In this document: in pieces, positions 27,648 to 35,508 of the stretch
Numbering within the stretch: the stretch's first letter is position 1
How the letters are laid out: each line of letters opens with the position of its first letter
Source: Gammaproteobacteria bacterium Gsub
Lineage (GTDB): Bacteria; Pseudomonadota; Gammaproteobacteria; PS1; Pseudothioglobaceae
Direction: 5' to 3'
Assembly (NCBI GenBank): GCA_002007405.1
Contig: JYIN01000006.1
Span: 1 to 56,032, forward strand
DNA length: 56,032 bases
Program-made: the position numbers and the translations under genes
Notes under the pieces: model-generated
Told to the model about the DNA's origin: nothing
What the model saw: the letters and a program-made list of their open reading frames with translations, nothing else
Databases searched by the model: none

Positions 27648-29036
27648 GTGGGAGTGCCAGTTATATCCATCGTTGGGCGACCAAATGTAGGTAAATCTAC
27701 CTTATTCAACCGCCTGAGTAAATCACGACAAGCATTGGTATCTAACTTTGAGGGTTTAACGCGGGACCGTCAATACGCCAAAGTTTTGCTTGATGACAAA
27801 ATCTTATGCCATATTATTGACACTGGCGGGCTAACCAGCCAAAACACTATTATTGACAATGGCATTCAACTACAGGTACACACTGCATTAACAGAATCTG
27901 ATGTTATTTATTTTATGGTGAATGCCAAAGATGGAGTGGTTAGACTAGATTTGGAAATTGCCGCACAATTACGCAAACTTAAGAAAAAAATACTGTTGGT
28001 TTGTAATAAGGCTGAATCCTCAGCACTGAACATGGATGCTCAATTCTACGAGATTGGGCTGGGCAAGCCTATATTGATTGCCGCTGAACATGGCATAGGT
28101 ATTAAAAATTTGATTAAACAAACTTTGCCACTACTGCCTGAGACAGTGGCTGAGACGAAAAATAATATTGAGGGCATTATGGTAGCTGTTCTGGGTAGAC
28201 CAAATGTGGGTAAGTCTACACTCATTAACTGTATCCTTGGTGAGCAACGCGTGTTGGTGATTGATCTGCCAGGAACAACCCGCGACAGCATCTACATTCC
28301 ATTTGAACGCCGAGGACAAAAATACACCTTGATTGATACTGCCGGTATTCGCCGAAAACGCAACACCCACGAAAAAATAGAAAAATTTTCAATCATTAAA
28401 ACCCTTAATGCGTTAGAAAAATCACAGGTAGTCATCTTGGTATTGGATGCCCACGAAGGTATCACCGAACAAGATGCTACCCTACTCGGCATGATCGTTG
28501 ATAGAGGGCGGGCGCTAATCATTGTCATTAACAAATGGGATGGCTTGAATGAATATCAAAAAACCGAAGTAAAACGCCAACTTGATATTAAACTCTCTTT
28601 TGTAAAATACGCTAGTGTGCATACTATCTCTGCACTGCATGGGTCAGGCGTGGATAAATTATTCACCCCAATTGTGCAATCTTTCAAAAGTGCAGGCAAA
28701 TGGCATCCAACTCCTTTGCTTAATAAAATTTTACAAAAAGCCAATCAAACACATCAGCCACCGTCTGTTAAGGGCAGACGGCTGAAGATCAAATATGTGA
28801 ATCAAACTCGGATTTTTCCACCCGTTTTTACCTTTCATGGTAACTGTCTAGGTCATGTTGCAAATACCTATGAACGCTATTTGAAAAACTTTTTTATCAA
28901 AGAGCTAAAGCTTAAAAATACCCCAATTAGGCTAGATTATAAAACTTCTAATAATCCGTTTAAAGAAAAGAAAAATACTCTCAGTAACAGACAAATCGTA
29001 AAAAAACGCCGTTTGATAAAGTTTGTTAAAAAATAA
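27648..29036 (+). CDS. der: Ribosome-assembly GTPase Der (EngA)
   Basis: Double GTPase needed for 50S subunit maturation. Two complete G domains are visible: GRPNVGKSTLFNRLS with DTGGL and NKAE, and from about residue 180 GRPNVGKSTLINCIL with DTAGI and NKWD. The C-terminal KH-like domain follows (from PLLNKILQKA). Length is 462 residues. The start is GTG 27648 (MGVPVISIVGRPN); GTG 27654 is possible. No clear ribosome-binding site precedes either. Confidence 0.97.
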   Translation: MGVPVISIVGRPNVGKSTLFNRLSKSRQALVSNFEGLTRDRQYAKVLLDDKILCHIIDTGGLTSQNTIIDNGIQLQVHTALTESDVIYFMVNAKDGVVRLDLEIAAQLRKLKKKILLVCNKAESSALNMDAQFYEIGLGKPILIAAEHGIGIKNLIKQTLPLLPETVAETKNNIEGIMVAVLGRPNVGKSTLINCILGEQRVLVIDLPGTTRDSIYIPFERRGQKYTLIDTAGIRRKRNTHEKIEKFSIIKTLNALEKSQVVILVLDAHEGITEQDATLLGMIVDRGRALIIVINKWDGLNEYQKTEVKRQLDIKLSFVKYASVHTISALHGSGVDKLFTPIVQSFKSAGKWHPTPLLNKILQKANQTHQPPSVKGRRLKIKYVNQTRIFPPVFTFHGNCLGHVANTYERYLKNFFIKELKLKNTPIRLDYKTSNNPFKEKKNTLSNRQIVKKRRLIKFVKK

Positions 29037-29046
29037 TTGTATTTAA

Positions 29047-29075
29047 AGACCCTTGCATAATTTATGTAAAGGTCT
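29047..29075. repeat. Palindromic element, copy 3 (minimal, 29 bp)
   Basis: The bare palindrome AGACCCTTGCATAA joined to TTTATGTAAAGGTCT, with no interior. It sits 11 nt after the der stop. Its ends equal those of the longer copies, as expected if an element collapsed to its joined ends. Confidence 0.7.
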
Positions 29076-29128
29076 CGCTTAGAATAATTGCCTATCCCTA
29101 CCCTCTTTAAAGGATATTTGCACCTAGG

Positions 29129-29160
29129 ACCACATTTGCTCAAATGGCGCGGTTTTTTTT
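29129..29160 (+). terminator. Possible terminator or leader hairpin upstream of trpE
   Basis: CATTTG (29133-29138) and CAAATG (29141-29146) form a hairpin, flanked by ACC and GGT that can extend it with an internal loop, and followed by eight T residues. It may end the der transcript or act in the trpE leader. There is no leader peptide with Trp codons nearby, so classical trp attenuation is not supported. Confidence 0.35.
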
Positions 29161-29184
29161 GTTTCTTGTGGTTAAATAAATAAA

Positions 29185-30639
29185 ATGAATAAAACCCGTT
29201 TTGAGCAATTTGTGACTGATGGCTATAATCATATTCCAGTATTTAGAGAAGTGGTTTTAGATACTGAAACTGCGCTCGGATTATATTTAAAATTGGGAAA
29301 TAAACCCTATTCTTATTTGTTTGAATCGGTACAGGGAGGGGAAAAATGGGGGCGTTATTCAATACTTGGTCTGGAAGCACAAACGCAGATTAAAGTATTT
29401 GATCATGAGGTTCGGCTTGAGCGTTTAGGGGCATTATTGGAGTCAATTCAAGTAAAAGACCCACTCAATTGGATTGCACAACATCTACAACAATACAAAG
29501 TACCGAAGTTGGTAGAATTACCTGATTTTAATGGTGGCTTGGTGGGTTATTTTGGCTATGAGACCATTCGTTATATTGAGCCAAAATTATCCGAAATTAA
29601 CCGTCCTGACGAACTCGGTGTGGCTGATATTATGTTACTTTTATCAAATGATTTAGTAGTGTTTGATAATCTAGCTAATACTGCATTTTTAATTACCCAT
29701 ATTAACCCTAAAGAGCAAAGTTTTGAATCAGCAATGGAAAAATTGGATGCCGTTGAGAGGCGAATTAAACGGCCATTAATTGAGAAAAAATATCAATCTG
29801 ACAATCTAAAATCGGCTGATTTTACCTCTGGTTTTGGGGCACAAAAATACCAAGCTGCGGTTAAAAAAATTCAACAATATATTATTGCTGGTGATGTAAT
29901 GCAGGTTGTGCCTTCGCAAAGATTGAGTGCTGATTTTAACGCCCCACCGATTGAATTATATCGCTGCTTGAGACGACTTAATCCCTCGCCTTATATGTAT
30001 TATCTTAATTTAGACGAAGTCTTTATTATTGGCTCATCGCCTGAGATTCTAACCAGAGTCGATAGCAGTAGGCGTGTAACTGTGCGTCCGCTGGCAGGCA
30101 CTCGCAAGCGTGGCAAGAATGAAGAACAAGATTTAGCTCTTGAAAAAGATTTATTGGCAGATGAAAAAGAAATTGCCGAACACCTTATGTTGATTGATTT
30201 AGGACGCAATGATTTAGGGAAAATTGCAAAAACAGGCAGTGTTAAATTAAGTGATAAAATGACAATTGAGCGTTATTCGCATGTGATGCACATTGTGTCT
30301 AATGTCCAGTGTGAATTACAAGATAAAATGGGTGCGATAGATGTGCTACGGGCAACTTTTCCTGCTGGCACACTCAGCGGGGCACCTAAAGTTCGGGCTA
30401 TGGAAATTATTAACGAAGTTGAGCCGTGTAAACGCAATATTTATTCAGGCGCTATCGGTTATCTATCTTGGCATGGATGTATGGATATGGCGATTGCCAT
30501 TCGCACCGCTGTGATTAAAGATAAAACCCTTTATGTGCAAGCAGGAGCGGGGATTGTACATGACTCCGTACCACGCTCAGAATGGGATGAAACCATGCAT
30601 AAAGCCCGTGCACTTATTCAGGCTGCGGAGCAGGTTTAA
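29185..30639 (+). CDS. trpE: Anthranilate synthase component I
   Basis: Forms anthranilate from chorismate with ammonia from TrpG, the first step of tryptophan synthesis. The N-terminal regulatory part has YLFESVQGGEKWGRYS (corresponding to the Trp-binding LLES region). The chorismate-binding domain follows, with QVVPSQRLSADF, RPLAGTRKRG, LMLIDLGRNDLG, HVMHIVSNVQ and GTLSGAPKVRAMEII. The 484-residue length is normal for stand-alone TrpE. trpG and the other trp genes are not adjacent; sox genes follow instead. PabB is less likely given the N-terminal regulatory signature. Confidence 0.93.
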   Translation: MNKTRFEQFVTDGYNHIPVFREVVLDTETALGLYLKLGNKPYSYLFESVQGGEKWGRYSILGLEAQTQIKVFDHEVRLERLGALLESIQVKDPLNWIAQHLQQYKVPKLVELPDFNGGLVGYFGYETIRYIEPKLSEINRPDELGVADIMLLLSNDLVVFDNLANTAFLITHINPKEQSFESAMEKLDAVERRIKRPLIEKKYQSDNLKSADFTSGFGAQKYQAAVKKIQQYIIAGDVMQVVPSQRLSADFNAPPIELYRCLRRLNPSPYMYYLNLDEVFIIGSSPEILTRVDSSRRVTVRPLAGTRKRGKNEEQDLALEKDLLADEKEIAEHLMLIDLGRNDLGKIAKTGSVKLSDKMTIERYSHVMHIVSNVQCELQDKMGAIDVLRATFPAGTLSGAPKVRAMEIINEVEPCKRNIYSGAIGYLSWHGCMDMAIAIRTAVIKDKTLYVQAGAGIVHDSVPRSEWDETMHKARALIQAAEQV

Positions 30640-30790
30640 TAAGAAATAACACTATATTTTTATAATATTATAATATTATGATTTAATGAAAGTGTTGCAT
30701 TTGTATTTGAATATGGTTAGCATACGAACCCTTAGTTAGATTTTTATATATAACTATTGGTTTTTTTTATACAAATAACGAGGATAGAAT
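30640..30790 (+). promoter_or_regulatory. AT-rich leader region of the sox operon
   Basis: The 151 bp between trpE and soxX are very AT-rich, with a self-complementary stretch around TATAATATTATAATATTA (30661-30678) and an inverted pair TAGTTA/TAACTA (30733-30756). GAGGATAG lies just before the soxX ATG. The sox promoter should be here; I cannot place its -35 and -10 boxes with confidence. Confidence 0.35.
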
Positions 30791-31201
30791 ATGACAAGAA
30801 AACAACATTTTTATACATTTGCACTGTCTGTAGCCATCAGTACGATGGTTTTTGCACTGCCGTCTTATGCGGCTAAGGCAGATGTAAAAGCACTAAAAAA
30901 AGCGACAAAAACATGCCAAAAATTGCACCCTTCAATGGTTGAGGGTTGTGCATTTTCTTTTAGTAGAAGACATGGCAACTGTTTAGGTTGTCACCAAGTT
31001 CAAGGTGGTGTGCAACCGGGCAATGTTGGTCCACCGCTGATTGCGATGAAAGCGAGATTTCCAGATAAAAGTGCGTTAAGACTACAAATTTGGGACGCAA
31101 CAATTAAAAATCCAAATTCTATGATGCCTCCGTTTGGCAGACACAAAGCGTTGTCTGAGTCTCAAATTGATAAAATCACAGATTTTGTTCATTCACTATA
31201 A
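30791..31201 (+). CDS. soxX: Sulfur-oxidation cytochrome c SoxX
   Basis: Monohaem c-type cytochrome that forms the SoxXA complex, which oxidatively attaches thiosulfate to SoxY in the periplasm. A signal peptide ends near SYA-AKA (residue 27). One haem site CLGCH spans C64-H68, and the axial methionine lies in NSMMPPFG (M111/M112). An additional cysteine pair (TC42, GC53) precedes the haem. The 136-residue length fits. It is the first gene of soxXYZAK; soxY follows after 16 nt. Confidence 0.95.
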   Translation: MTRKQHFYTFALSVAISTMVFALPSYAAKADVKALKKATKTCQKLHPSMVEGCAFSFSRRHGNCLGCHQVQGGVQPGNVGPPLIAMKARFPDKSALRLQIWDATIKNPNSMMPPFGRHKALSESQIDKITDFVHSL

Positions 31202-31217
31202 ACTAAGGAGGGTAAAA

Positions 31218-31661
31218 ATGAAGAGAAGATTATTCTTAAAAAGCGCAATCGCAGGTTCTGCAGTTGCAACGGTAGTGGGGGCAGGCTTATTAACACCAAG
31301 TATGGTTTTTGCTAACACGGCATCTTTTAAATCTAAATCTGCTAAATTAAGCAACACAGCAGCAGGTGCAGGTGCAGGTTCGTTTAAACTTAAAGTCCCT
31401 AAAATTGCCGAAAATGGTGCAGTTGTTCCAATTACGGTAGATGCTTCTAAAATGAGCGATGTCAGTAGTATCTCAGTTTTAGTCAAAAACAACGACACTC
31501 AATTAGCCGCTTCCTTTAATTTAGAAGGTGCCCAGGGTTTTGTTTCTACTCGTGTTAAGATGAGTAAAACTTCCCCAGTAACAGCTTTAGTTACAGCGGC
31601 TGGTGCAACAACAGCGGTTAGCAAAGATGTAAAAGTAACCATTGGCGGTTGCGGCGGTTAA
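31218..31661 (+). CDS. soxY: Thiosulfate-oxidation carrier protein SoxY
   Basis: Carries sulfur intermediates on a C-terminal cysteine while the other Sox enzymes act on them. The start is ATG 31218 behind a strong AAGGAGGG; the longer open frame overlaps soxX and is not used. The N terminus MKRRLFLKSA is a twin-arginine-type export signal, fitting export as a folded SoxYZ complex. It ends GGCGG (C145), the swinging-arm motif. Length is 147 residues. soxZ follows after a 73-nt gap holding a tandem repeat. Confidence 0.96.
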   Translation: MKRRLFLKSAIAGSAVATVVGAGLLTPSMVFANTASFKSKSAKLSNTAAGAGAGSFKLKVPKIAENGAVVPITVDASKMSDVSSISVLVKNNDTQLAASFNLEGAQGFVSTRVKMSKTSPVTALVTAAGATTAVSKDVKVTIGGCGG

Positions 31662-31677
31662 TCTATGGGTATTACAA

Positions 31678-31711
31678 ATATTACAATTACAAGGATATTA
31701 CAATTACAAGG
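31678..31711 (+). repeat. Two-unit tandem repeat between soxY and soxZ
   Basis: The 17-bp unit ATATTACAATTACAAGG occurs twice head to tail with no mismatch, preceded by a partial copy (GTATTACAA). Each unit ends in AAGG, resembling a weak ribosome-binding site, but the soxZ site is TAAGGAG further downstream. Confidence 0.8.
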
Positions 31712-31734
31712 AATATCAGATAAGGAGAATAAAA

Positions 31735-32037
31735 ATGGGAAAAATTAAACTCAAGCCTAAGGCTATAAAGGGTGTTATTAGTATTAAAGCACTGGTTAAA
31801 CATCCAATGGAGACAGGTCTGCGTAAGAAGAAAGGGAAATTAGTGCCTGCCAATCATATTGTACATATGACGGTTTCACACAATGGTAATAAGATTGTGG
31901 ACGCTGATATTGGTAGTGCTGTCTCTAAAAACCCGTATTTTAAGTTCAAAGTGCCTGGCGCTAAAGGCGATACCATTGCACTTAAATACGAAGATAATAA
32001 CGGTAAAACAGGTTCTGCGAATGCAGAATCTAAGTAA
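31735..32037 (+). CDS. soxZ: Thiosulfate-oxidation carrier partner SoxZ
   Basis: Immunoglobulin-fold partner of SoxY. It has no signal peptide of its own, as expected because SoxZ is exported bound to the Tat-targeted SoxY. The start is ATG 31735 with TAAGGAG upstream; the frame is open earlier but that part is unlike SoxZ. Conserved blocks are IKALVKHPMETGLRKKKG, IPANHI-like PANHIVHM and NPYFKFKVPGAKGD. The 100-residue length is typical. Confidence 0.95.
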   Translation: MGKIKLKPKAIKGVISIKALVKHPMETGLRKKKGKLVPANHIVHMTVSHNGNKIVDADIGSAVSKNPYFKFKVPGAKGDTIALKYEDNNGKTGSANAESK

Positions 32038-32063
32038 CTGTAATTACTTATAAGGAGAGAGTA

Positions 32064-32927
32064 ATGAAAAAACTATTAACAATATTTACAACAGCAGCTT
32101 TGTTAGGATCGACCATGGTAATGGCTGCACAACAATCATCAGTAGTTCAGGCTGATATTGATGCTTTTCAAAATTACTTCAAAAAGCGGTTTCCAAACTT
32201 ATCGTTAAATGATTTTTCCAAAGGTCCATACGCGATGAGTGAGGATAAAAAATTGCAATTTGATGCGATTATGGAATTTCCACCGTTTGAAGATCTTAGA
32301 GATAAAGGTGAAGCTTTATGGAAAAAGCCCTTCAAAAACGGTAAAACCTATTCAAGCTGTTTTTCAGGTGCTGATAAGACCATTCGCACCCAATTTCCAA
32401 GGTGGAATGCAAAAACAGGTAAAGTTGAAACATTAGAAGGAGAGATTCTTAAATGTCGGGTCAAAAACGGGGAAAGGAAAATTGGTTCTGGGAAAGGTAA
32501 ATTAGCTTGGATTTCGGCTTATTTAACAACTATCGCCAAAGGTCAAGTTATCAATGTAATTGTACCTGAGGGTGATGAAAAAGCACTGGCCGCTTATAAT
32601 GCAGGAAAAAAAGAGTTTTATGCAAAACGAGGTCAATTAAACTTGTCTTGTGCAAATTGTCACATTGATAGTCCAGGTCAACGCATTCGTGGTAATACAC
32701 TATCACCAGCATTGGGTCAAATTACCCATTTTCCTGTATGGCGTGGTAAATGGGCTAAAAAGAAAGGCGATGGTTTTGGCACCATTCAGCGCCGTTATGG
32801 TGGTTGCAACAAACAAGTTAGGGCCAAACCACGGAAACGCCAAAGAGATGCTTACAATAATTTAGAGTTTTTCCACACAGCAATGAGTAACGGTTTGGAA
32901 ATTTCTGGCACTGAATACAGAGAATAA
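32064..32927 (+). CDS. soxA: Sulfur-oxidation cytochrome c SoxA, single-haem type
   Basis: Catalytic subunit of SoxXA, joining thiosulfate to the SoxY cysteine. A signal peptide ends near VMA-AQQ (residue 21). Only one haem site is present, CANCH at C196-H200. The position of the N-terminal haem in dihaem SoxA is occupied by C99 (YSSCF) and C131, which probably form a disulfide as in known single-haem forms. The active-site cysteine ligand is C248 in RRYGGCNKQ. The 287-residue length is normal. GGAGAG precedes the ATG. Confidence 0.95.
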   Translation: MKKLLTIFTTAALLGSTMVMAAQQSSVVQADIDAFQNYFKKRFPNLSLNDFSKGPYAMSEDKKLQFDAIMEFPPFEDLRDKGEALWKKPFKNGKTYSSCFSGADKTIRTQFPRWNAKTGKVETLEGEILKCRVKNGERKIGSGKGKLAWISAYLTTIAKGQVINVIVPEGDEKALAAYNAGKKEFYAKRGQLNLSCANCHIDSPGQRIRGNTLSPALGQITHFPVWRGKWAKKKGDGFGTIQRRYGGCNKQVRAKPRKRQRDAYNNLEFFHTAMSNGLEISGTEYRE

Positions 32928-32938
32928 AGGAGATAAAA

Positions 32939-33256
32939 ATGAAAAAAGTACTATTTACAACATTAGTTGTATTTGCATTATCAGCCCAAGCCGAGTTTAT
33001 GTCAAAAGAGCATAACTGGAACAATACACCAGATCAGTATAAAGCCGCAGTCAAAGCTGCTAAAGCTGAGCAAAAACTTGCTAGGAGTTTAGGTTTTGAA
33101 TGGCGTGATATTGGTAAGTTTTTGAAAACGGCCAATAAAAAATACAAAGCAGGTGATGTTAAAGGTGCCCTAAAGTGGGTTGAAAAAGCAAAAACTCAGG
33201 CAATTCTTGGTCAAAGACAAGCAAAAGACCAGGCTAATGCTGGACCTAGATTTTAA
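32939..33256 (+). CDS. soxK: SoxXA-binding protein SoxK
   Basis: Small periplasmic protein that holds SoxX and SoxA together in several sulfur oxidisers. It has a signal peptide (residues 1-18, SAQA-EF) and a helical, Lys/Ala-rich mature part (YKAAVKAAKAEQKLA, then KWVEKAKTQAILGQRQAKD). The 105-residue length and position directly after soxA (11 nt, AAAGGAGA before the ATG) support the assignment. There is no cysteine or haem site. The name rests more on context than on strong motifs. Confidence 0.8.
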   Translation: MKKVLFTTLVVFALSAQAEFMSKEHNWNNTPDQYKAAVKAAKAEQKLARSLGFEWRDIGKFLKTANKKYKAGDVKGALKWVEKAKTQAILGQRQAKDQANAGPRF

Positions 33257-33273
33257 AATCTTTAAAATGCTTT

Positions 33274-33307
33274 AAAAAAAATGCCCCTTAATCGGGGTAT
33301 TTTTTTA
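33274..33307 (+). terminator. Rho-independent terminator of the sox operon
   Basis: The stem ATGCCCC (33281-33287) pairs with GGGGTAT (33294-33300) around the loop TTAATC, with an A-run before and a T-run after. It begins 18 nt after the soxK stop and closes soxXYZAK. Confidence 0.92.
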
Positions 33308-33316
33308 TTAAATGAA

Positions 33317-33481
33317 AGTCCTTTGCATAATTTATGAACAATCATCAAAACGCTGTCTTTCACCAACTTGGTATTTTTTTTAAAATCCACCCATAGCTCC
33401 CTTGAGTTGGGCGAATTTAAAAAAAATACCAATTCGGAAAAATATAATTTTGCTAATCATCCATAAATTATGTAAAAGTCT
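33317..33481. repeat. Palindromic MITE-like element, copy 4 (165 bp, nested)
   Basis: The ends (33317-33336 and 33462-33481) are inverse complements at 17 of 20 positions and belong to the AGACCTTTGCATAA family. The interior has a second, perfect 17-bp inverted repeat, TTGGTATTTTTTTTAAA (33368-33384) and its inverse (33416-33432). TTATGAACAATCATCAAAAC is shared with the copy at 25606-25706. It fills most of the gap between the sox terminator and the malic enzyme gene. Confidence 0.8.
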
Positions 33482-33546
33482 AAAAGTTTTTTTGCATATA
33501 ACTTGAAAAAAATCTTAATCTGAGAATATGGCTACTTAATAGTGCT

Positions 33547-34773
33547 TTATTTATTTATTGCCCCACTTGCTAAGGCAGCGGCGTAGACAGCTTTTGGCAC
33601 TACGCCAATCAATCTAGGGTCAAAAGGTTTAGGGATAATATAATCCCTTCCAAAATTCATTTTGTCAGCACCATAAGCTTTTAACACGCTTTTAGGCACT
33701 TGTAATTTTGCCAAATCTTTGAGTGCATGCACAGCTGCGATTTTCATCTGTTGGTTAATAACTTTGGCTTTGGCATCAAGCGCACCTCTAAAAATAAATG
33801 GAAAACCTAAAACATTATTAACTTGATTAGGATAATCACTTCTACCCGTTGCCATAATTAAATCGTCGCGCACTGAGTGGGCATCTGCTGGTGATATTTC
33901 TGGATCTGGATTAGAAAGTGCAAATACAATAGGTTTGTTAGCCATTGATCTAACCATCTCTTTGCTGACTAAGTTAGCTGCTGCCACACCAATTAAAACA
34001 TCAGCACCATGCATTGCATCTGCTAGCGTTTTTTTGTCCGTAGTTGCTGCATACGGAGCCTTAATTTTATCAATATTTTTTATACTATCAGAAACCACGC
34101 CCTCTTTATCAACCAGTAAAATATTATTCTTATTTAGCCCTAACTCACGCAACAATCCAAGTGTGGCAACTCCTGCCGAACCTGCGCCCAAACAAACTAA
34201 TTTAGTGGTTGTTATCTCTTTACCTTGAATCTCTAAAGCGTTAAGTAATGCTGCAGCAATAATAATGGCAGTGCCATGCTGGTCATCGTGGAATACGGGA
34301 ATATCCAATTCGTCAATCAGGCGTTTTTCAATCTCAAAACAACGCGGCGCGGAAATATCTTCAAGGTTAATACCGCCAAAAGTTGGGGCAATATTTTTAA
34401 CCGTTTGCACAAATACATCCACATCTTGCGTTGCCACTTCAATATCAAACACATCAATATCGGCAAAGCGTTTAAATAATACGGCCTTACCTTCCATAAC
34501 AGGTTTAGACGCTAGAGGACCGACATTACCTAAACCTAAAACTGCCGACCCATCACTAATAACAGCAACTAAATTACCCTTAGCAGTGTAATCATTGGCT
34601 TTGTTAGAATCCTGGGCAATTTCCCTAACGGGTGCTGCCACGCCAGGCGTGTATGCTAGCGATAAATCCTCACGGGTCTCCACAGACTTATGAGAGCTAA
34701 CAATAATTTTCCCTGCTCGCTCGCCTTGGTGATAATCCAGTGCACGCTGGTAAAAATCGTTATTTTTTGGCAC
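33547..34773 (-). CDS. NAD(P)-dependent malic enzyme (oxaloacetate-decarboxylating)
   Basis: Converts malate to pyruvate and CO2 with reduction of NAD(P). Conserved blocks include LAYTPGVAAPVREIA, VAVISDGSAVLGLGNVGPLASKPVMEGKA, the metal region INLEDISAPRCFEIE then FHDDQHGTA, and the nucleotide-binding LGAGSAGVATLGLL. The 408-residue form is MaeB's catalytic part without the phosphotransacetylase-like C-terminal domain. It sits 3 nt downstream of the sdhB stop and is probably in the sdh operon, linking the C4-acid pool to pyruvate. NAD versus NADP preference is not settled. Confidence 0.93.
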   Translation of the reverse strand: MPKNNDFYQRALDYHQGERAGKIIVSSHKSVETREDLSLAYTPGVAAPVREIAQDSNKANDYTAKGNLVAVISDGSAVLGLGNVGPLASKPVMEGKAVLFKRFADIDVFDIEVATQDVDVFVQTVKNIAPTFGGINLEDISAPRCFEIEKRLIDELDIPVFHDDQHGTAIIIAAALLNALEIQGKEITTTKLVCLGAGSAGVATLGLLRELGLNKNNILLVDKEGVVSDSIKNIDKIKAPYAATTDKKTLADAMHGADVLIGVAAANLVSKEMVRSMANKPIVFALSNPDPEISPADAHSVRDDLIMATGRSDYPNQVNNVLGFPFIFRGALDAKAKVINQQMKIAAVHALKDLAKLQVPKSVLKAYGADKMNFGRDYIIPKPFDPRLIGVVPKAVYAAALASGAINK

Positions 34774-34776
34774 GAG

Positions 34777-35508
34777 CTAGCTCCAACTTAGCAATTTATT
34801 CATCAATGCAATATTACTCACACTAATGCTTTTGGGGCACTGTGTTTGGCAATGACGATGATTTGAACACACACCAAAGCCCTCTTTAAACATTGCTCGC
34901 GTCATTTTCAAAGCACGGTCTTTTGCAGTAATCGCACCTTGTGGCAAATAAGACAGATGCCCAACTTTGGCTGCCACAAATAACGATGCACTGGCATTTG
35001 GACAAACAGCAACACAGGCCCCACAACCAATACAAGTGGCAGAATTAAACGCTTCGTCAGCACTGTGTTTATCCACCAAAAGTGTGTTGGCTTCTGGAGC
35101 TGAGCCTGTGGATACTTCAACAAACCCACCTGCTTGGATAATCCTATCAAAAGCAGTTCTATCAACAGTTAAATCTTGAACGACAGGAAAAGCACTCGCA
35201 CGCCAAGGCTCAATCCAAAGCTCTTTTTCATCCGCGTACTCACGCATATAAAGTTGGCAAGTAGTGGTGCGTTGTTGCTTGCCGTGAACATAGCCATTGA
35301 TTACCAAAGAACAGGCCCCGCAAATCCCTTCACGACAATCATAATCAAATACAATGGCGGTCTCACCTGCTTGAATTAATTGTTCGTTGAGTTGGTCTAA
35401 CATTTCTAAAAATGAGCTATCGGCTGCAACATTATCAAGTGTATAAGTCTTAAAACCACCTGCGTCTTGGGGGTTTTCTTGTCGCCAAATGTGGAGAATA
35501 AAATTCAT
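34777..35508 (-). CDS. sdhB: Succinate dehydrogenase/fumarate reductase iron-sulfur subunit
   Basis: Carries electrons between the flavoprotein and the membrane cytochrome. All three cluster motifs are present: 2Fe-2S ([10 protein letters not shown] with a further Cys in TTTCQ), 4Fe-4S ([13 protein letters not shown]) and 3Fe-4S ([13 protein letters not shown]). The 243-residue sequence is of the type found with single-cytochrome (B-type) enzymes, not E. coli SdhB. Its ATG overlaps the sdhA stop. Confidence 0.92.
   Translation of the reverse strand: MNFILHIWRQENPQDAGGFKTYTLDNVAADSSFLEMLDQLNEQLIQAGETAIVFDYDCREGICGACSLVINGYVHGKQQRTTTCQLYMREYADEKELWIEPWRASAFPVVQDLTVDRTAFDRIIQAGGFVEVSTGSAPEANTLLVDKHSADEAFNSATCIGCGACVAVCPNASASLFVAAKVGHLSYLPQGAITAKDRALKMTRAMFKEGFGVCSNHRHCQTQCPKSISVSNIALMNKLLSWS

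Noticed and set aside
29085-29184. trp attenuator with leader peptide
   Set aside because: The small frame near the hairpin (beginning ATGGCGCGG) encodes no tryptophan, and no alternative pairing was evident.
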